This document shows positions 15,193-23,429 of a stretch of DNA of 34,666 nt, piece by piece. The stretch is taken from the NCBI GenBank assembly GCA_946403965.1, contig CAMJBT010000031.1, forward strand, positions 1-34,666, given 5' to 3'. The stretch is from an uncultured Pseudobutyrivibrio sp. GTDB taxonomy: Bacteria; Bacillota; Clostridia; Lachnospirales; Lachnospiraceae. The notes below the pieces were generated by a model that had not been told where the DNA came from, searched no databases, and saw only the letters and a list, made by a program, of their open reading frames with translations. Within the stretch, counting starts at the first letter, position 1, and every line of letters starts with the position of its first letter. A program made the translations under genes and the position numbers.

Positions 15193-15717
15193 ATGAAATT
15201 GATACCAAAAATAATATCTACACTTCTTTGTTCTTCTATTCTTTTGTGTGGGTGTTCTGATAAGGAGACGTCTGAACCGAATATAACAGGAAATAATGAT
15301 CCAGCAACAATAACTGATGGCGAAAGAACAGTGCATAGTTTCTTGAATATTGAAGAAGAAACAAATTACGATAATCTCGTTGTTAAAACATCAGAATCTA
15401 CATATAAAGTAAGTGATGATATTGTTACTGGCGTGATAACAAATAATGATCCAGGTAAAGGATTCTATTATTATGAAATTCCATTTATTGAAAAGAATAT
15501 TAATGGAGAATGGGTTAGGTTTCTTAACAAATCCAATAGGCTTGATGTTGCTGTTTGGTTATTCTGTGGGATAGAAGGAAATAATGATAAACCAAACTCA
15601 TGTAACATTACCACTAAGTTTTCCGATTATGAACCTAAAATAGATGAAGGTAGCTATAGACTTGTTGTTTTTACAGCGGAGAAAGTTCTCTATGCTGAAT
15701 TTAATGTAATCAAATAG
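15193..15717 (+). CDS. Lipoprotein with Ig-like domain
   Basis: AAAGGTGAT precedes the ATG at 15193; the frame's GTG at 15184 lies inside that ribosome site. The signal is MKLIPKIISTLLCSSILLC with lipobox LLCGC and a Ser/Glu/Asn linker. Residues about 50-172 form one beta-rich domain beginning YKVSDDIVTGVITNNDPGKG and ending in GSYRLVVFTAEKVLYAEFNV, the pattern of bacterial Ig-like domains found in many gut Firmicute lipoproteins (usually with a xxGxYRLxK motif near the end). It follows the anti-sigma gene by 18 bases and may share its transcript. Role unknown, presumably cell-surface binding or inhibition. Confidence 0.7.
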   Translation: MKLIPKIISTLLCSSILLCGCSDKETSEPNITGNNDPATITDGERTVHSFLNIEEETNYDNLVVKTSESTYKVSDDIVTGVITNNDPGKGFYYYEIPFIEKNINGEWVRFLNKSNRLDVAVWLFCGIEGNNDKPNSCNITTKFSDYEPKIDEGSYRLVVFTAEKVLYAEFNVIK

Positions 15718-15783
15718 ATTGTATGCTAATTATAGCTTGAATGCTATGATTATATATTAAATTCATTGAAAGGAATGATCTAA

Positions 15784-16764
15784 ATGAAAAACAAATGGAA
15801 ATCCACAATTGCCGTAGCTCTGTCCGCAGTGTTGAGCGTTGCAGCCACAGGCATAACTGCGTCTGCTGAAACGTCCAATACGGAGCTTTCTGTTGTAACA
15901 TTTGACTATGCTACAAAGACAGAAAACACCGCCATTCTGGATGTTGATGCTCTTCACCAAAAAAATCAGAAGAAAATTTCTGATCTTAAACTCAGCGAGG
16001 AAACGATAAACGAAGCATATAATCCTGTTTCGGCATCATCGGAAATATCACCTCTTTTAGGAGGAGATTCTCCTGATTCGATTATAGGTACTGATGATCA
16101 GGTTCAGGTAAATCCTAACCAATTCCCCTATTGTGCTGTTCTTGCATTAAGACTTGGCCGTGATACAAATGGTGATGGCGTATCAGATACTTGGTATCTT
16201 GGTACTGGTTATCTTGAAGGTCATGATACTATGGCTACCGCTGGTCATAATTTCTGGACTGGTAGCGACTGGATTAATGAATGCCGTGTATATGTTAGAC
16301 AGAATAGCTCAACGTATGGAAATACATATTACTATCCTGCAAGCTGGATTTGCTCTACTGCTTATACCAGTAATTCCAGCGATAGCTATAATTATGATTG
16401 GTGCGTAGTAACGCTCCAAAATAATTTAGGCGGCTCTAATGGTTGGTTTGGTAAAGGAACTTCTTCCGGTAGTTTAGTAGATAAGTATGCATATATTGCT
16501 GGTTATCCTGCTGCTACAGCGTCAAAAGTTGGAAAACAGTACGTTGCTTCAGGCTATATTACCTACTCAGATGACTACCGGATCGGATACCCGATTGATA
16601 CAGAAGGCGGTAATAGTGGTTCTCCTGTATATGATTCTGATTATATTTCGTGGGGCATACATACAAGTGGTGGCACAACAAGTAATTATGGCGTAAGATT
16701 TACATCGGCTCTCTATGAAATTTTACAAAATAATTATCTTGAAGGCTTAGAACGTTGGACTTAA
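15784..16764 (+). CDS. Secreted trypsin/V8-like serine protease (glutamyl endopeptidase type)
   Basis: GAAAGGAATGATCTAA precedes the ATG. Signal peptide MKNKWKSTIAVALSAVLSVA with cleavage near ASA-ET, then a propeptide of about 70-90 residues. The catalytic domain (about 105-320) has the S1 triad in order: His in MATAGHNF, Asp in YNYDWCVV, Ser in EGGNSGSPVY. GNSGSP together with the TAGH form is typical of S1B enzymes such as V8 protease and glutamyl endopeptidases. It should be an extracellular endoprotease, activated by removal of the propeptide. It is followed 18 bp later by a repeat protein that may belong with it. Confidence 0.88.
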   Translation: MKNKWKSTIAVALSAVLSVAATGITASAETSNTELSVVTFDYATKTENTAILDVDALHQKNQKKISDLKLSEETINEAYNPVSASSEISPLLGGDSPDSIIGTDDQVQVNPNQFPYCAVLALRLGRDTNGDGVSDTWYLGTGYLEGHDTMATAGHNFWTGSDWINECRVYVRQNSSTYGNTYYYPASWICSTAYTSNSSDSYNYDWCVVTLQNNLGGSNGWFGKGTSSGSLVDKYAYIAGYPAATASKVGKQYVASGYITYSDDYRIGYPIDTEGGNSGSPVYDSDYISWGIHTSGGTTSNYGVRFTSALYEILQNNYLEGLERWT

Positions 16765-16782
16765 GTTAAAGTAGGTGAGAAT

Positions 16783-18462
16783 ATGAAGAACATGAAAAGA
16801 TTTATTATTCTTCTTTCTTCGTTACTGATTGTTTCTTCACTGTCAAGTGTTGTTGCTTTCGCAGAGGAGAATGAGTCTACGGGGGCATACATTCCAGAAG
16901 GAATTGAGATCGCTGATCCGATTGTTTCCGATGAAAACAAGATACAAAAAGATAACAAGGAGAACGATCTTAACGTAATTTCTGATGTCTCTGATTTAAT
17001 TACCGATCATGAAACAATCATCACGATGCTGAATGACTTTGTCAAGGGAAATCAGTTGTCCGATGTAAGAATTGGTGATGATAAGACCTCCGGCAAGGTA
17101 ATCTTATCTTACTATTACGTTTACCCTGGGCAGGGAGATATGTTCAAGAACTTTATCAGTGAAAAGAACATTGATGCCAATGAAATTATGATTTTAGTAA
17201 TGGAAGGTGCTATCGAAGCTCCTGATAAAGAGGAAGAAAACAGCTTAATCACCGACCATGAGACTATCATCGCAATGCTGAATGATTTTGTCAAGGAAAA
17301 TCAGATGTCAGACGTAAGGATCGGTGATGACGAAGCGTCCGGCAAGATTATCTTGTCTTATTATTACGTTTATCCTAAGCAGAAGGAGATGTTTGAGAAC
17401 TTTTTCAGCGAGAAAAACATCGATTCCAATGAGATTACGATGCTTGTAATGGAAGGTGCTATCGAAGTGTCTGATAAGACAAATGAAAACAGCTTAATTA
17501 CCGACCATGAGACTATCATCGCAATGCTGAATGATTTTGTCAAGGAAAATCAGATGTCAGGCGTAAAGATCGGTGATGACAAAGCGTCCGGTAAGATTAT
17601 CTTGTCTTATTATTACGTTTATCCTGAGCAGAAGGAGATGTTTGAGAATTTTATCAGCGAAAAGAACATTAATGCCGATGAAATTACGATTTTAGTGATG
17701 GAAAGTGCTGCTGAAGTTTCTGATAACTTAAAAGGCGATACTAACTGTGACAATCAGGTTGATCTTTCAGATGCGGTAATGATAATGCAAGCTCTTGCTA
17801 ATCCAAATAAGTATGGTTTAGACGGTACAGCAGAAAATCATATGACTGAACAAGGCAAGCTCAACGGTGATATGGATGGTGATGGTTTGACTGTTGGCGA
17901 TGCTCAGGCGATACAGCGAAAGCTTCTTGGACTGGAAGTTACCAATTCACAAGAGAATGATAATCAGCAGCCAGTTTCCGTTAAATATGAATCATTTTCT
18001 CATGATTATCCATATTACAATACTGTTTCTGACTTAGCAAATAAAGCAAATCAGGTTTTTAGCGGAAAAGTCACTAATATCTCATTTGAAATGCTCGATT
18101 TGAGAACGATGCAGCCGGTAAAAGCTGATGAGGATTCACAAAGGGCAATGATATGTACAATCTATGAAATTGAAGCTGAGGAAGTGTACGCTGGAACACC
18201 GACTATTGTGAAACTTAGAATTGAAGGAGGAATTCCCTCTAGCTTTGAGCAAGAACAAATCACACTATTAGGAAGCGATACAATTCCTGTTATGGAAGGC
18301 GCACCAGTACTTGAGGTTGGTTCAAATTATTTATTTGCCTTGTATCATGAAGATGGATCAGAGTATTCTTCTATTCTGAATCCAATGCAAAGCATTTATA
18401 CAGAAGATAATGTAAACACAGACGGAGTTTCAGGTGCCGATATTATTTCTTATTTCTCTTAG
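16783..18462 (+). CDS. Secreted protein: three 83-aa repeats, dockerin, and a C-terminal domain shared with the 20564 lipoprotein
   Basis: AGGTGAGAAT precedes the ATG, and the N-terminus is a signal peptide (cleavage near AFA-EE). From residue 72 there are three tandem 83-residue units, each starting LITDHETII and containing SGKIILSYYYVYP; the DNA period is 249 bp. Residues about 318-385 are a type I dockerin (KGDTNCDNQVDLSDAVMIM and GDMDGDGLTVGDAQAIQRK), so the protein should attach to a cohesin. The last roughly 160 residues (HDYPYYNTVSDLANKANQVF to the end) match the mature part of the lipoprotein at 20564. The repeat unit is not recognised. Its place directly behind a protease makes an inhibitor or substrate role possible, but nothing in the sequence proves it. 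Confidence 0.85.
   Translation: MKNMKRFIILLSSLLIVSSLSSVVAFAEENESTGAYIPEGIEIADPIVSDENKIQKDNKENDLNVISDVSDLITDHETIITMLNDFVKGNQLSDVRIGDDKTSGKVILSYYYVYPGQGDMFKNFISEKNIDANEIMILVMEGAIEAPDKEEENSLITDHETIIAMLNDFVKENQMSDVRIGDDEASGKIILSYYYVYPKQKEMFENFFSEKNIDSNEITMLVMEGAIEVSDKTNENSLITDHETIIAMLNDFVKENQMSGVKIGDDKASGKIILSYYYVYPEQKEMFENFISEKNINADEITILVMESAAEVSDNLKGDTNCDNQVDLSDAVMIMQALANPNKYGLDGTAENHMTEQGKLNGDMDGDGLTVGDAQAIQRKLLGLEVTNSQENDNQQPVSVKYESFSHDYPYYNTVSDLANKANQVFSGKVTNISFEMLDLRTMQPVKADEDSQRAMICTIYEIEAEEVYAGTPTIVKLRIEGGIPSSFEQEQITLLGSDTIPVMEGAPVLEVGSNYLFALYHEDGSEYSSILNPMQSIYTEDNVNTDGVSGADIISYFS
16996..17720 (+). repeat. Three tandem 249-bp repeats inside the dockerin protein gene
   Basis: Units begin at 16996, 17245 and 17494. 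Units 2 and 3 are closest to each other; unit 1 has diverged more, so the last duplication is the most recent. Confidence 0.9.
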
Positions 18463-18487
18463 CTGAAAGTATTATGGAATGAACTGC

Positions 18488-18518
18488 GGAGGTGATTCCA
18501 ATGTGCAACTATAACTAA
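18488..18518 (+). other. Near-perfect Shine-Dalgarno with five-codon minigene
   Basis: GGAGGTGAT at 18488-18496 matches the 16S 3' end over nine bases, and an ATG at 18501 opens the frame MCNYN followed by TAA. It lies between the dockerin gene and the metalloprotease gene. It may be a remnant of a lost gene start or a translated leader controlling the next gene. Confidence 0.35.
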
Positions 18519-18621
18519 TCTTGTAAGATAAAACGCATATCATGTTTTGTTTCGTAGAATGAAAATGCGAATGGTATGAACTGGGATCATGTAATGTTGA
18601 AATGTTGAAAGGATGAATAAA

Positions 18622-20535
18622 ATGATTTTAAAGAATGCAAGTAAAGTAATGTCAGTCATTCTCGCATCTGTTTTTGTTTTTTCTTCTGTTTCAATAACAA
18701 GTGTTGGAGCACAAGAAGAATCAAACAATACTAACCATGCTTATAATGTTGCCGAGGAACTGGTTGATGAAAACTTGATGAAATCCAATCATAACCTCAC
18801 CCGTCTCTACTCAAAAGAAACCTCGCTTGACACAATAATCTATAGCAACTCAGATGGGACAGAAACTGTATATATGTTTGACGAGCCAGTAAAGTACACC
18901 GATGCTGCTGGCAATGTTGTAGATAAAAGTAACATATTGTATGAAGTGAAAGATGATCCATGCAATGGCGGAATTTCGGCTTATGCTAATAAGTTCAACA
19001 ATATACGTACTTATTTTCCAGAAACACTTACAACTGATAATGGTGTCACCTTGGTTGCGAATGGTGAAACTCTCGAAATGACTCCAAACAATAGTTTTCA
19101 GTCAAAATCTTCGAGAAGAAACAATACTGTGATATATTCAAATGCATTTGGTAACAATACTTCTCTTCAATATTCCCCTGAACTCAATGGTTTTAAAGAG
19201 GAGTTGGTGCTCGATGCATATAGTGGAAATCAGTTTAGCTACACGTTAGAAACAAATGGGCTGATTCCCGTTATAGACGGACAATCTGTAAAACTCCTTA
19301 CCAAAACAGATGAAGAGTTTGCTGTAATCAACCCTATCTTCGTATATGATAGTTCTGATGATCCAAACATTACGCTCAACAACAAATACGAACTACGTTA
19401 CATTACTGACGACAAATACGAACTTACTACGGTTATTGACGATAGCTTTTTGTTGAGCGAAACCACTATTTATCCGGTGGTTGTTGATCCGACTGTTACG
19501 GTTTATGCTTCTGGTTCAGGAACGGCAAAAACGATTATAGACACTCCTATATATAATGGAAGCGCTGTTTCAGGACAAACCGCAGGTGTAAACCCTACAA
19601 GTGTTCTTGGATATGTGGATAGTGCTTATGGTTCAGGTAGATTGCTTATCCGTTTCCCTGGTTTGGCTAATCAGACTTTCTGGAATTATAATTATACGAT
19701 TGTAGATGCATCTGTTACATTTAGAGAAGTGTCAGGATTGTACGATACATCAAGTATTGGTGTCTATGAATATACAGGCGAAAGCTGGAATGAGTATTCT
19801 ACTTATAGTGCATCGAGATGGAATGGTTACGGTACATTCCAGACAAGCCAAAGTTTCAGTTATCCCAATCAGATTGTTGGAACATTTAACATCACAAACA
19901 TGGCAAAAATATGGCAATCATCTCCAGAACGCTTTAATCGTGGACTTATGTTTAAGAATCTTGACTCCGAAACAAACATTTCAAAACGGAAAATATTCTA
20001 TACGACAGAAGGAAGCATCAAACCATATATTACAGTAACCTACAACACAAGAACTGTTGAGCCCAGTGCATTAAAACCAACTGGTGGAAACATCAGTAGA
20101 AATGTTACTCTGAAAATGGAAGGTGCACTGACAACATCCTCTGAATGGCTTCCGATTCTTAATAATTCAAGGGATGCGTGGAATAATTCACCAGCTGGAA
20201 CATCGATTTCGTACACTACCTCAGGTTCTTCACCATATACTATAAAGGTTGAAAGTATGCCATCGGAAGTTACTTGGCTTGGACAATATAGCTGGGCAAC
20301 AGCTCCGGAAGGCCACGCATTACAAAGTTGGATTACAATCAATGCCACTACTCTTAGCGATGCATCAAATAATGCAAGACAAAGTACAGTTGTTCATGAA
20401 ATGGGACATATGCTATGGTTGAAAGATAATCCAACTACCTCTGATCCTACGCTTATGAGATATGATAGAGATCGTGAAAATACAATAAGACCTCAAGCGT
20501 TTGATGTATTTCATGTCCTATATCATTATTCATAA
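18622..20535 (+). CDS. Secreted DNRLRE-domain zinc metalloprotease
   Basis: AAAGGA at 18608-18613 fits the ATG at 18622; the ATG at 18613 overlaps that site. The 637-residue protein has a signal peptide (cleavage near VGA-QE), a long N-terminal region of about 280 residues, and a DNRLRE-type beta domain (about 290-475: SVLGYVDSAYGSGRLLIRFPG, DASVTFREVSG, FNITNMAKIWQ, GLMFKNLDSE). The C-terminal catalytic domain has VVHEMGHMLWLKDNP (first His at 592) and then PTLMRYDRDR as the Met-turn. The third zinc ligand position carries Asp (HExxHxxxxxD), as in snapalysin-type (M7) enzymes, unlike the His of most metzincins. It is probably a surface or secreted protease of the same regulon as the serine protease. 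Confidence 0.82.
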   Translation: MILKNASKVMSVILASVFVFSSVSITSVGAQEESNNTNHAYNVAEELVDENLMKSNHNLTRLYSKETSLDTIIYSNSDGTETVYMFDEPVKYTDAAGNVVDKSNILYEVKDDPCNGGISAYANKFNNIRTYFPETLTTDNGVTLVANGETLEMTPNNSFQSKSSRRNNTVIYSNAFGNNTSLQYSPELNGFKEELVLDAYSGNQFSYTLETNGLIPVIDGQSVKLLTKTDEEFAVINPIFVYDSSDDPNITLNNKYELRYITDDKYELTTVIDDSFLLSETTIYPVVVDPTVTVYASGSGTAKTIIDTPIYNGSAVSGQTAGVNPTSVLGYVDSAYGSGRLLIRFPGLANQTFWNYNYTIVDASVTFREVSGLYDTSSIGVYEYTGESWNEYSTYSASRWNGYGTFQTSQSFSYPNQIVGTFNITNMAKIWQSSPERFNRGLMFKNLDSETNISKRKIFYTTEGSIKPYITVTYNTRTVEPSALKPTGGNISRNVTLKMEGALTTSSEWLPILNNSRDAWNNSPAGTSISYTTSGSSPYTIKVESMPSEVTWLGQYSWATAPEGHALQSWITINATTLSDASNNARQSTVVHEMGHMLWLKDNPTTSDPTLMRYDRDRENTIRPQAFDVFHVLYHYS

Positions 20536-20563
20536 TGCAGATAATTAAAGGAGGGGTTCAAAA

Positions 20564-21247
20564 ATGAAAAAAGTAATAAGCATATTGCTATTTCTTTTGG
20601 GAGCGATTTCTTTAACTGGTTGCTCGGCATCAAGGAGTACAGAAAAAAACACCATAACCTCGCAAACCTCCAACACTTCTTTGAATAATACAACATTTTC
20701 AGTTAATTATGAGGACTTTCATGCAGACTATCCTCACTATGGTACGATTGATGAAATGAAAGAAAAGGCTAATCTTGTGTTCGTTGGAACGGTTCGTAGT
20801 ATTACCTTTGAACTGTTAGACATGTACACAATGAAACCAATCGATAATCTTGATTCGGCTGGCTTTCCTTTAATTAACACAATCTATGAGGTTGAGGTTA
20901 ATCATGCATATTCTGATATGAGCGATACAATAGTAAAAGTACGAATTGAAGGTGGAATGCGCGAGCAAATGCTTGATGAACAAGTTGCTACCGCAAAAAG
21001 CAATACTATCGTTGTACAGGATGATGCACCATCGTTGACCAGCGGAGAAAGCTATCTGTTTGCCGTGTATTTAGCAGACAATGCCAATTATGCATCAATC
21101 GTCAATCCGTTCCAGAGTATCTATTCATTAGAAAACATTGATGCTAAATCAGATGTTCAGGTATTCTCTGCTGCGGATATTATGTCAAGCTATAGTGATA
21201 ATGCTGTTTGGGAATTTCAGAATCAAAAAGGTGAATGGATGAAATAA
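20564..21247 (+). CDS. Lipoprotein sharing the C-terminal domain of the 16783 dockerin protein
   Basis: AAAGGAGGGG lies well placed before the ATG. MKKVISILLFLLGAISLTGC is a standard lipoprotein signal with lipobox LTGC, followed by a Ser/Thr/Asn linker. Residues about 45-215 match the end of the 16783 protein throughout: DFHADYPHYGTIDEMKEKAN against SHDYPYYNTVSDLANKAN, then LLDMYTMKP against MLDLRTMQP, VKVRIEGG against VKLRIEGG, and SIVNPFQSIY against SILNPMQSIY. One domain thus exists once lipid-anchored and once cohesin-anchored. The function is unknown. A hairpin at 21277-21306 ends the region's transcript. Confidence 0.8.
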   Translation: MKKVISILLFLLGAISLTGCSASRSTEKNTITSQTSNTSLNNTTFSVNYEDFHADYPHYGTIDEMKEKANLVFVGTVRSITFELLDMYTMKPIDNLDSAGFPLINTIYEVEVNHAYSDMSDTIVKVRIEGGMREQMLDEQVATAKSNTIVVQDDAPSLTSGESYLFAVYLADNANYASIVNPFQSIYSLENIDAKSDVQVFSAADIMSSYSDNAVWEFQNQKGEWMK

Positions 21248-21276
21248 GTAAATATAGGTGAAATATGCCGTATAAC

Positions 21277-21306
21277 AAACGCTCTCTGAACTCTCAGAGA
21301 GCGTTT
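21277..21306 (+). terminator. Terminator hairpin (13-bp stem) closing the exported-protein region
   Basis: AAACGCTCTCTGA at 21277-21289 pairs perfectly with TCAGAGAGCGTTT at 21294-21306 around a 4-base loop. The following 21307-21529 shows no gene. Confidence 0.7.
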
Positions 21307-21529
21307 CATGTTGGCGCTTTAATAGAAACGTATCCATATCTGAAGGAAGGCTTGAGAGGAGCATTATTGAATGTCATAAATGATGGAGTTGGAGGTATCA
21401 ATTTAATTTGAACACGAAACGAAACAGTCACTGTTAAAAAAATTTACAATGATTGTGCTTCTGTTAGATAAAAGCTGTTTTTCTCAAAGAAATTTCCTAA
21501 ATTATAGTACGAGTTTTGAAGAAAAATTA

Positions 21530-21558
21530 TTGAAATTACGCTCCAAACATTGTATAAT
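21530..21558 (+). promoter_or_regulatory. Strong sigma-A promoter with long untranslated leader
   Basis: TTGAAA at 21530-21535, 17 bases, TATAAT at 21553-21558. The next convincing gene starts at 21818, so about 250 bases of transcript precede it. In that leader a 30-codon frame (ATG 21613 to TGA 21705, starting MILITTHHINNK) lies just behind GAGGG, making a leader peptide or small RNA possible. Confidence 0.55.
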
Positions 21559-21817
21559 TATAATATAGGATTTTTTCAAAATCTATAGCTGTAACAAAAA
21601 GATAAGAGGGATATGATTTTGATAACTACTCATCATATAAATAATAAATTTTACATAATTGTAGGCGTATATAGTAAAAGAACAAATAGGTGGAGGTGCT
21701 TGTGATTAAATTCACAGAATCATACTGGGATGACTGAATATGTGACTTGCGTTAATGCAGTAGAAGTATTTCTAAAAAATTTCTAAGTTGTTTTATGATG
21801 TGAAAAGAGGAGGATTT

Positions 21818-22480
21818 ATGATTTGTCGTATACTTGAATTATATCTGAAGCAAAAAGAGGATTATAGAAAACGAAGTATACAGGTTACTAATGTTAAGTA
21901 TAATTTGATTGTAACTTACATATGCTTAATTATTTTTTCTGTATTGGGAATAGTGAATTTATTTATTCAGATTCCAGATTTCTTTTTCATTGAATTAATT
22001 ATCTTCGCCTTGCTGTATATGCTGTTATTCATAATGGATCGTAAATATATAAAAAAATCGAATGATAGAGTTAAAGCATATGATAGTTTTTTAGTTGAAT
22101 TACAAGAAAAACTAATTATAAACGGTGTGAATTGGACTGAAACTCAAAGAATAGATTATTTGATCAGCGAATGCGATAATTGTATTAGTGCTAAAAATAA
22201 AGAAAGGAAAAAAATAATAAGGTATGCCGAAATTATAGTATTACCTGTAGCAAAATTTATTGCTGAGATTGTAAAAGATAGGATAGGCATGGTATCTACA
22301 GTAGAAATAATAGCAATAATTTTGGTTATATTACTAACAGCATTTTCTTTCTTTGTTTTCATTAATTCAATAGCATCAGTAATTGATTTATTATTAAAAA
22401 CCGGATCTATAAATGAAATGAAAAATTTAAGGAACACGCTTATGGATATAAAGGTCAGATCAATCACATTGGATCAGTGA
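21818..22480 (+). CDS. Four-helix membrane protein of unknown function
   Basis: GAGGAGG at 21807-21813 selects the ATG at 21818, giving 220 residues. There are two helix pairs: about 32-52 and 56-76, then a charged cytoplasmic stretch of about 90 residues rich in Lys/Glu (with YLISECDNCISAKNKERKK), then two more near 150-200. N- and C-termini should face the cytoplasm. No known family is recognised; the layout resembles 4-TM effector-type proteins found near defence systems, but that is only a topology comparison. It lies about 200 bp upstream of the HEPN-KAP pair. Confidence 0.65.
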   Translation: MICRILELYLKQKEDYRKRSIQVTNVKYNLIVTYICLIIFSVLGIVNLFIQIPDFFFIELIIFALLYMLLFIMDRKYIKKSNDRVKAYDSFLVELQEKLIINGVNWTETQRIDYLISECDNCISAKNKERKKIIRYAEIIVLPVAKFIAEIVKDRIGMVSTVEIIAIILVILLTAFSFFVFINSIASVIDLLLKTGSINEMKNLRNTLMDIKVRSITLDQ

Positions 22481-22676
22481 GAAAAGATTTGAGTCATGGT
22501 GGTTGAAAGAAGTGGAATGTCCTTTATGGATTTATGTGATTTGGGTATATGCCGCTTTTAAGACCTGGTAGAAGAAAAATTATAATCGTGAGATTTATGC
22601 AACGCAAAATTTACTGTATCCATTTTAGTTGGCTTGTGTGTAATGTATTTTAGTAATGGATAGGAGAGTGAATAAA

Positions 22677-23429
22677 GTGACGGAAATGAATATTGAACAG
22701 AGAATTGATGAGTTTATGCATGAGTTATGCCAAAAAGCTCAAGAAGCTATTGATAATGGTAAAACTTATGATTTTAATGTTGGCGATTTTATAGCCAAAT
22801 ATAGCAATAGGAAAATTTCGGACATAAAATCAGAACCTATAGACAAATGGACTGAATATGGATGGGTTCCAATTTTACCGTCATTCAAAGGAAATGACAT
22901 ATTAAGTACGCTTATTCCTCCTGATAATTCAGAAAAAGCTGACGATTTTATGATGAAAAAGCTCAATAAGCATGAAATAGATACGATGTTTAATGAACTG
23001 CATAAATATGCAAATTTGTATAATCACAATGATAATACTTTATCTGAGGCTATTTCTGCTTTTAATAATCAGTTATATTCAGGATGTTCCTTGCTATTGT
23101 TTGCGATGATTGATGCCTGTTTTATTACTTTTCAACCGACTTCTTCAAAAAGTCGCCGCGCTCTTGCGGAAAGAGCAGCTAAAGATAAAATAGAGAACAT
23201 AGATTCATATCGACTTTCATGTGCCAATATAACACTATGTATTATCAAAGAGATTTTCAAAAATGCCGATGATTTTGCCACTGTAAATGATAACAAACTA
23301 AATCGAAATTTTTTGTCACATGGAATGAATAAGTATATGCCAACCTATAAAGATTGTCTAAAGGTATTTGTGCTGCTTTATAGTACATATGTTTTATTTG
23401 ATACAAATGTATTTAAATGGAAGAAGTGA
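22677..23429 (+). CDS. HEPN-domain protein (probable RNase), partner of the KAP NTPase
   Basis: AGGAGAG at 22662-22668 sits 8 bases before a GTG at 22677; an ATG at 22656 lies upstream of that site and one at 22686 follows, so the exact start is open. The about 250-residue protein is helical. Its C-terminal part carries the catalytic HEPN signature R-x4-H as NRNFLSHGM (R210, H215), preceded by a helix SGCSLLLFAMIDACF and followed by a long hydrophobic helix, as in HEPN ribonucleases of toxin and abortive-infection systems. Its stop lies 13 bp inside the next gene, a P-loop NTPase, which suggests a two-protein unit in which the NTPase controls the RNase. Confidence 0.7.
   Translation: MTEMNIEQRIDEFMHELCQKAQEAIDNGKTYDFNVGDFIAKYSNRKISDIKSEPIDKWTEYGWVPILPSFKGNDILSTLIPPDNSEKADDFMMKKLNKHEIDTMFNELHKYANLYNHNDNTLSEAISAFNNQLYSGCSLLLFAMIDACFITFQPTSSKSRRALAERAAKDKIENIDSYRLSCANITLCIIKEIFKNADDFATVNDNKLNRNFLSHGMNKYMPTYKDCLKVFVLLYSTYVLFDTNVFKWKK

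Noticed and set aside
16996-17720. Regularly spaced repeats that could suggest an array such as CRISPR
   Set aside because: The 249-bp period is in frame and encodes 83-aa protein units; there are no short repeats with unique spacers anywhere in the window.
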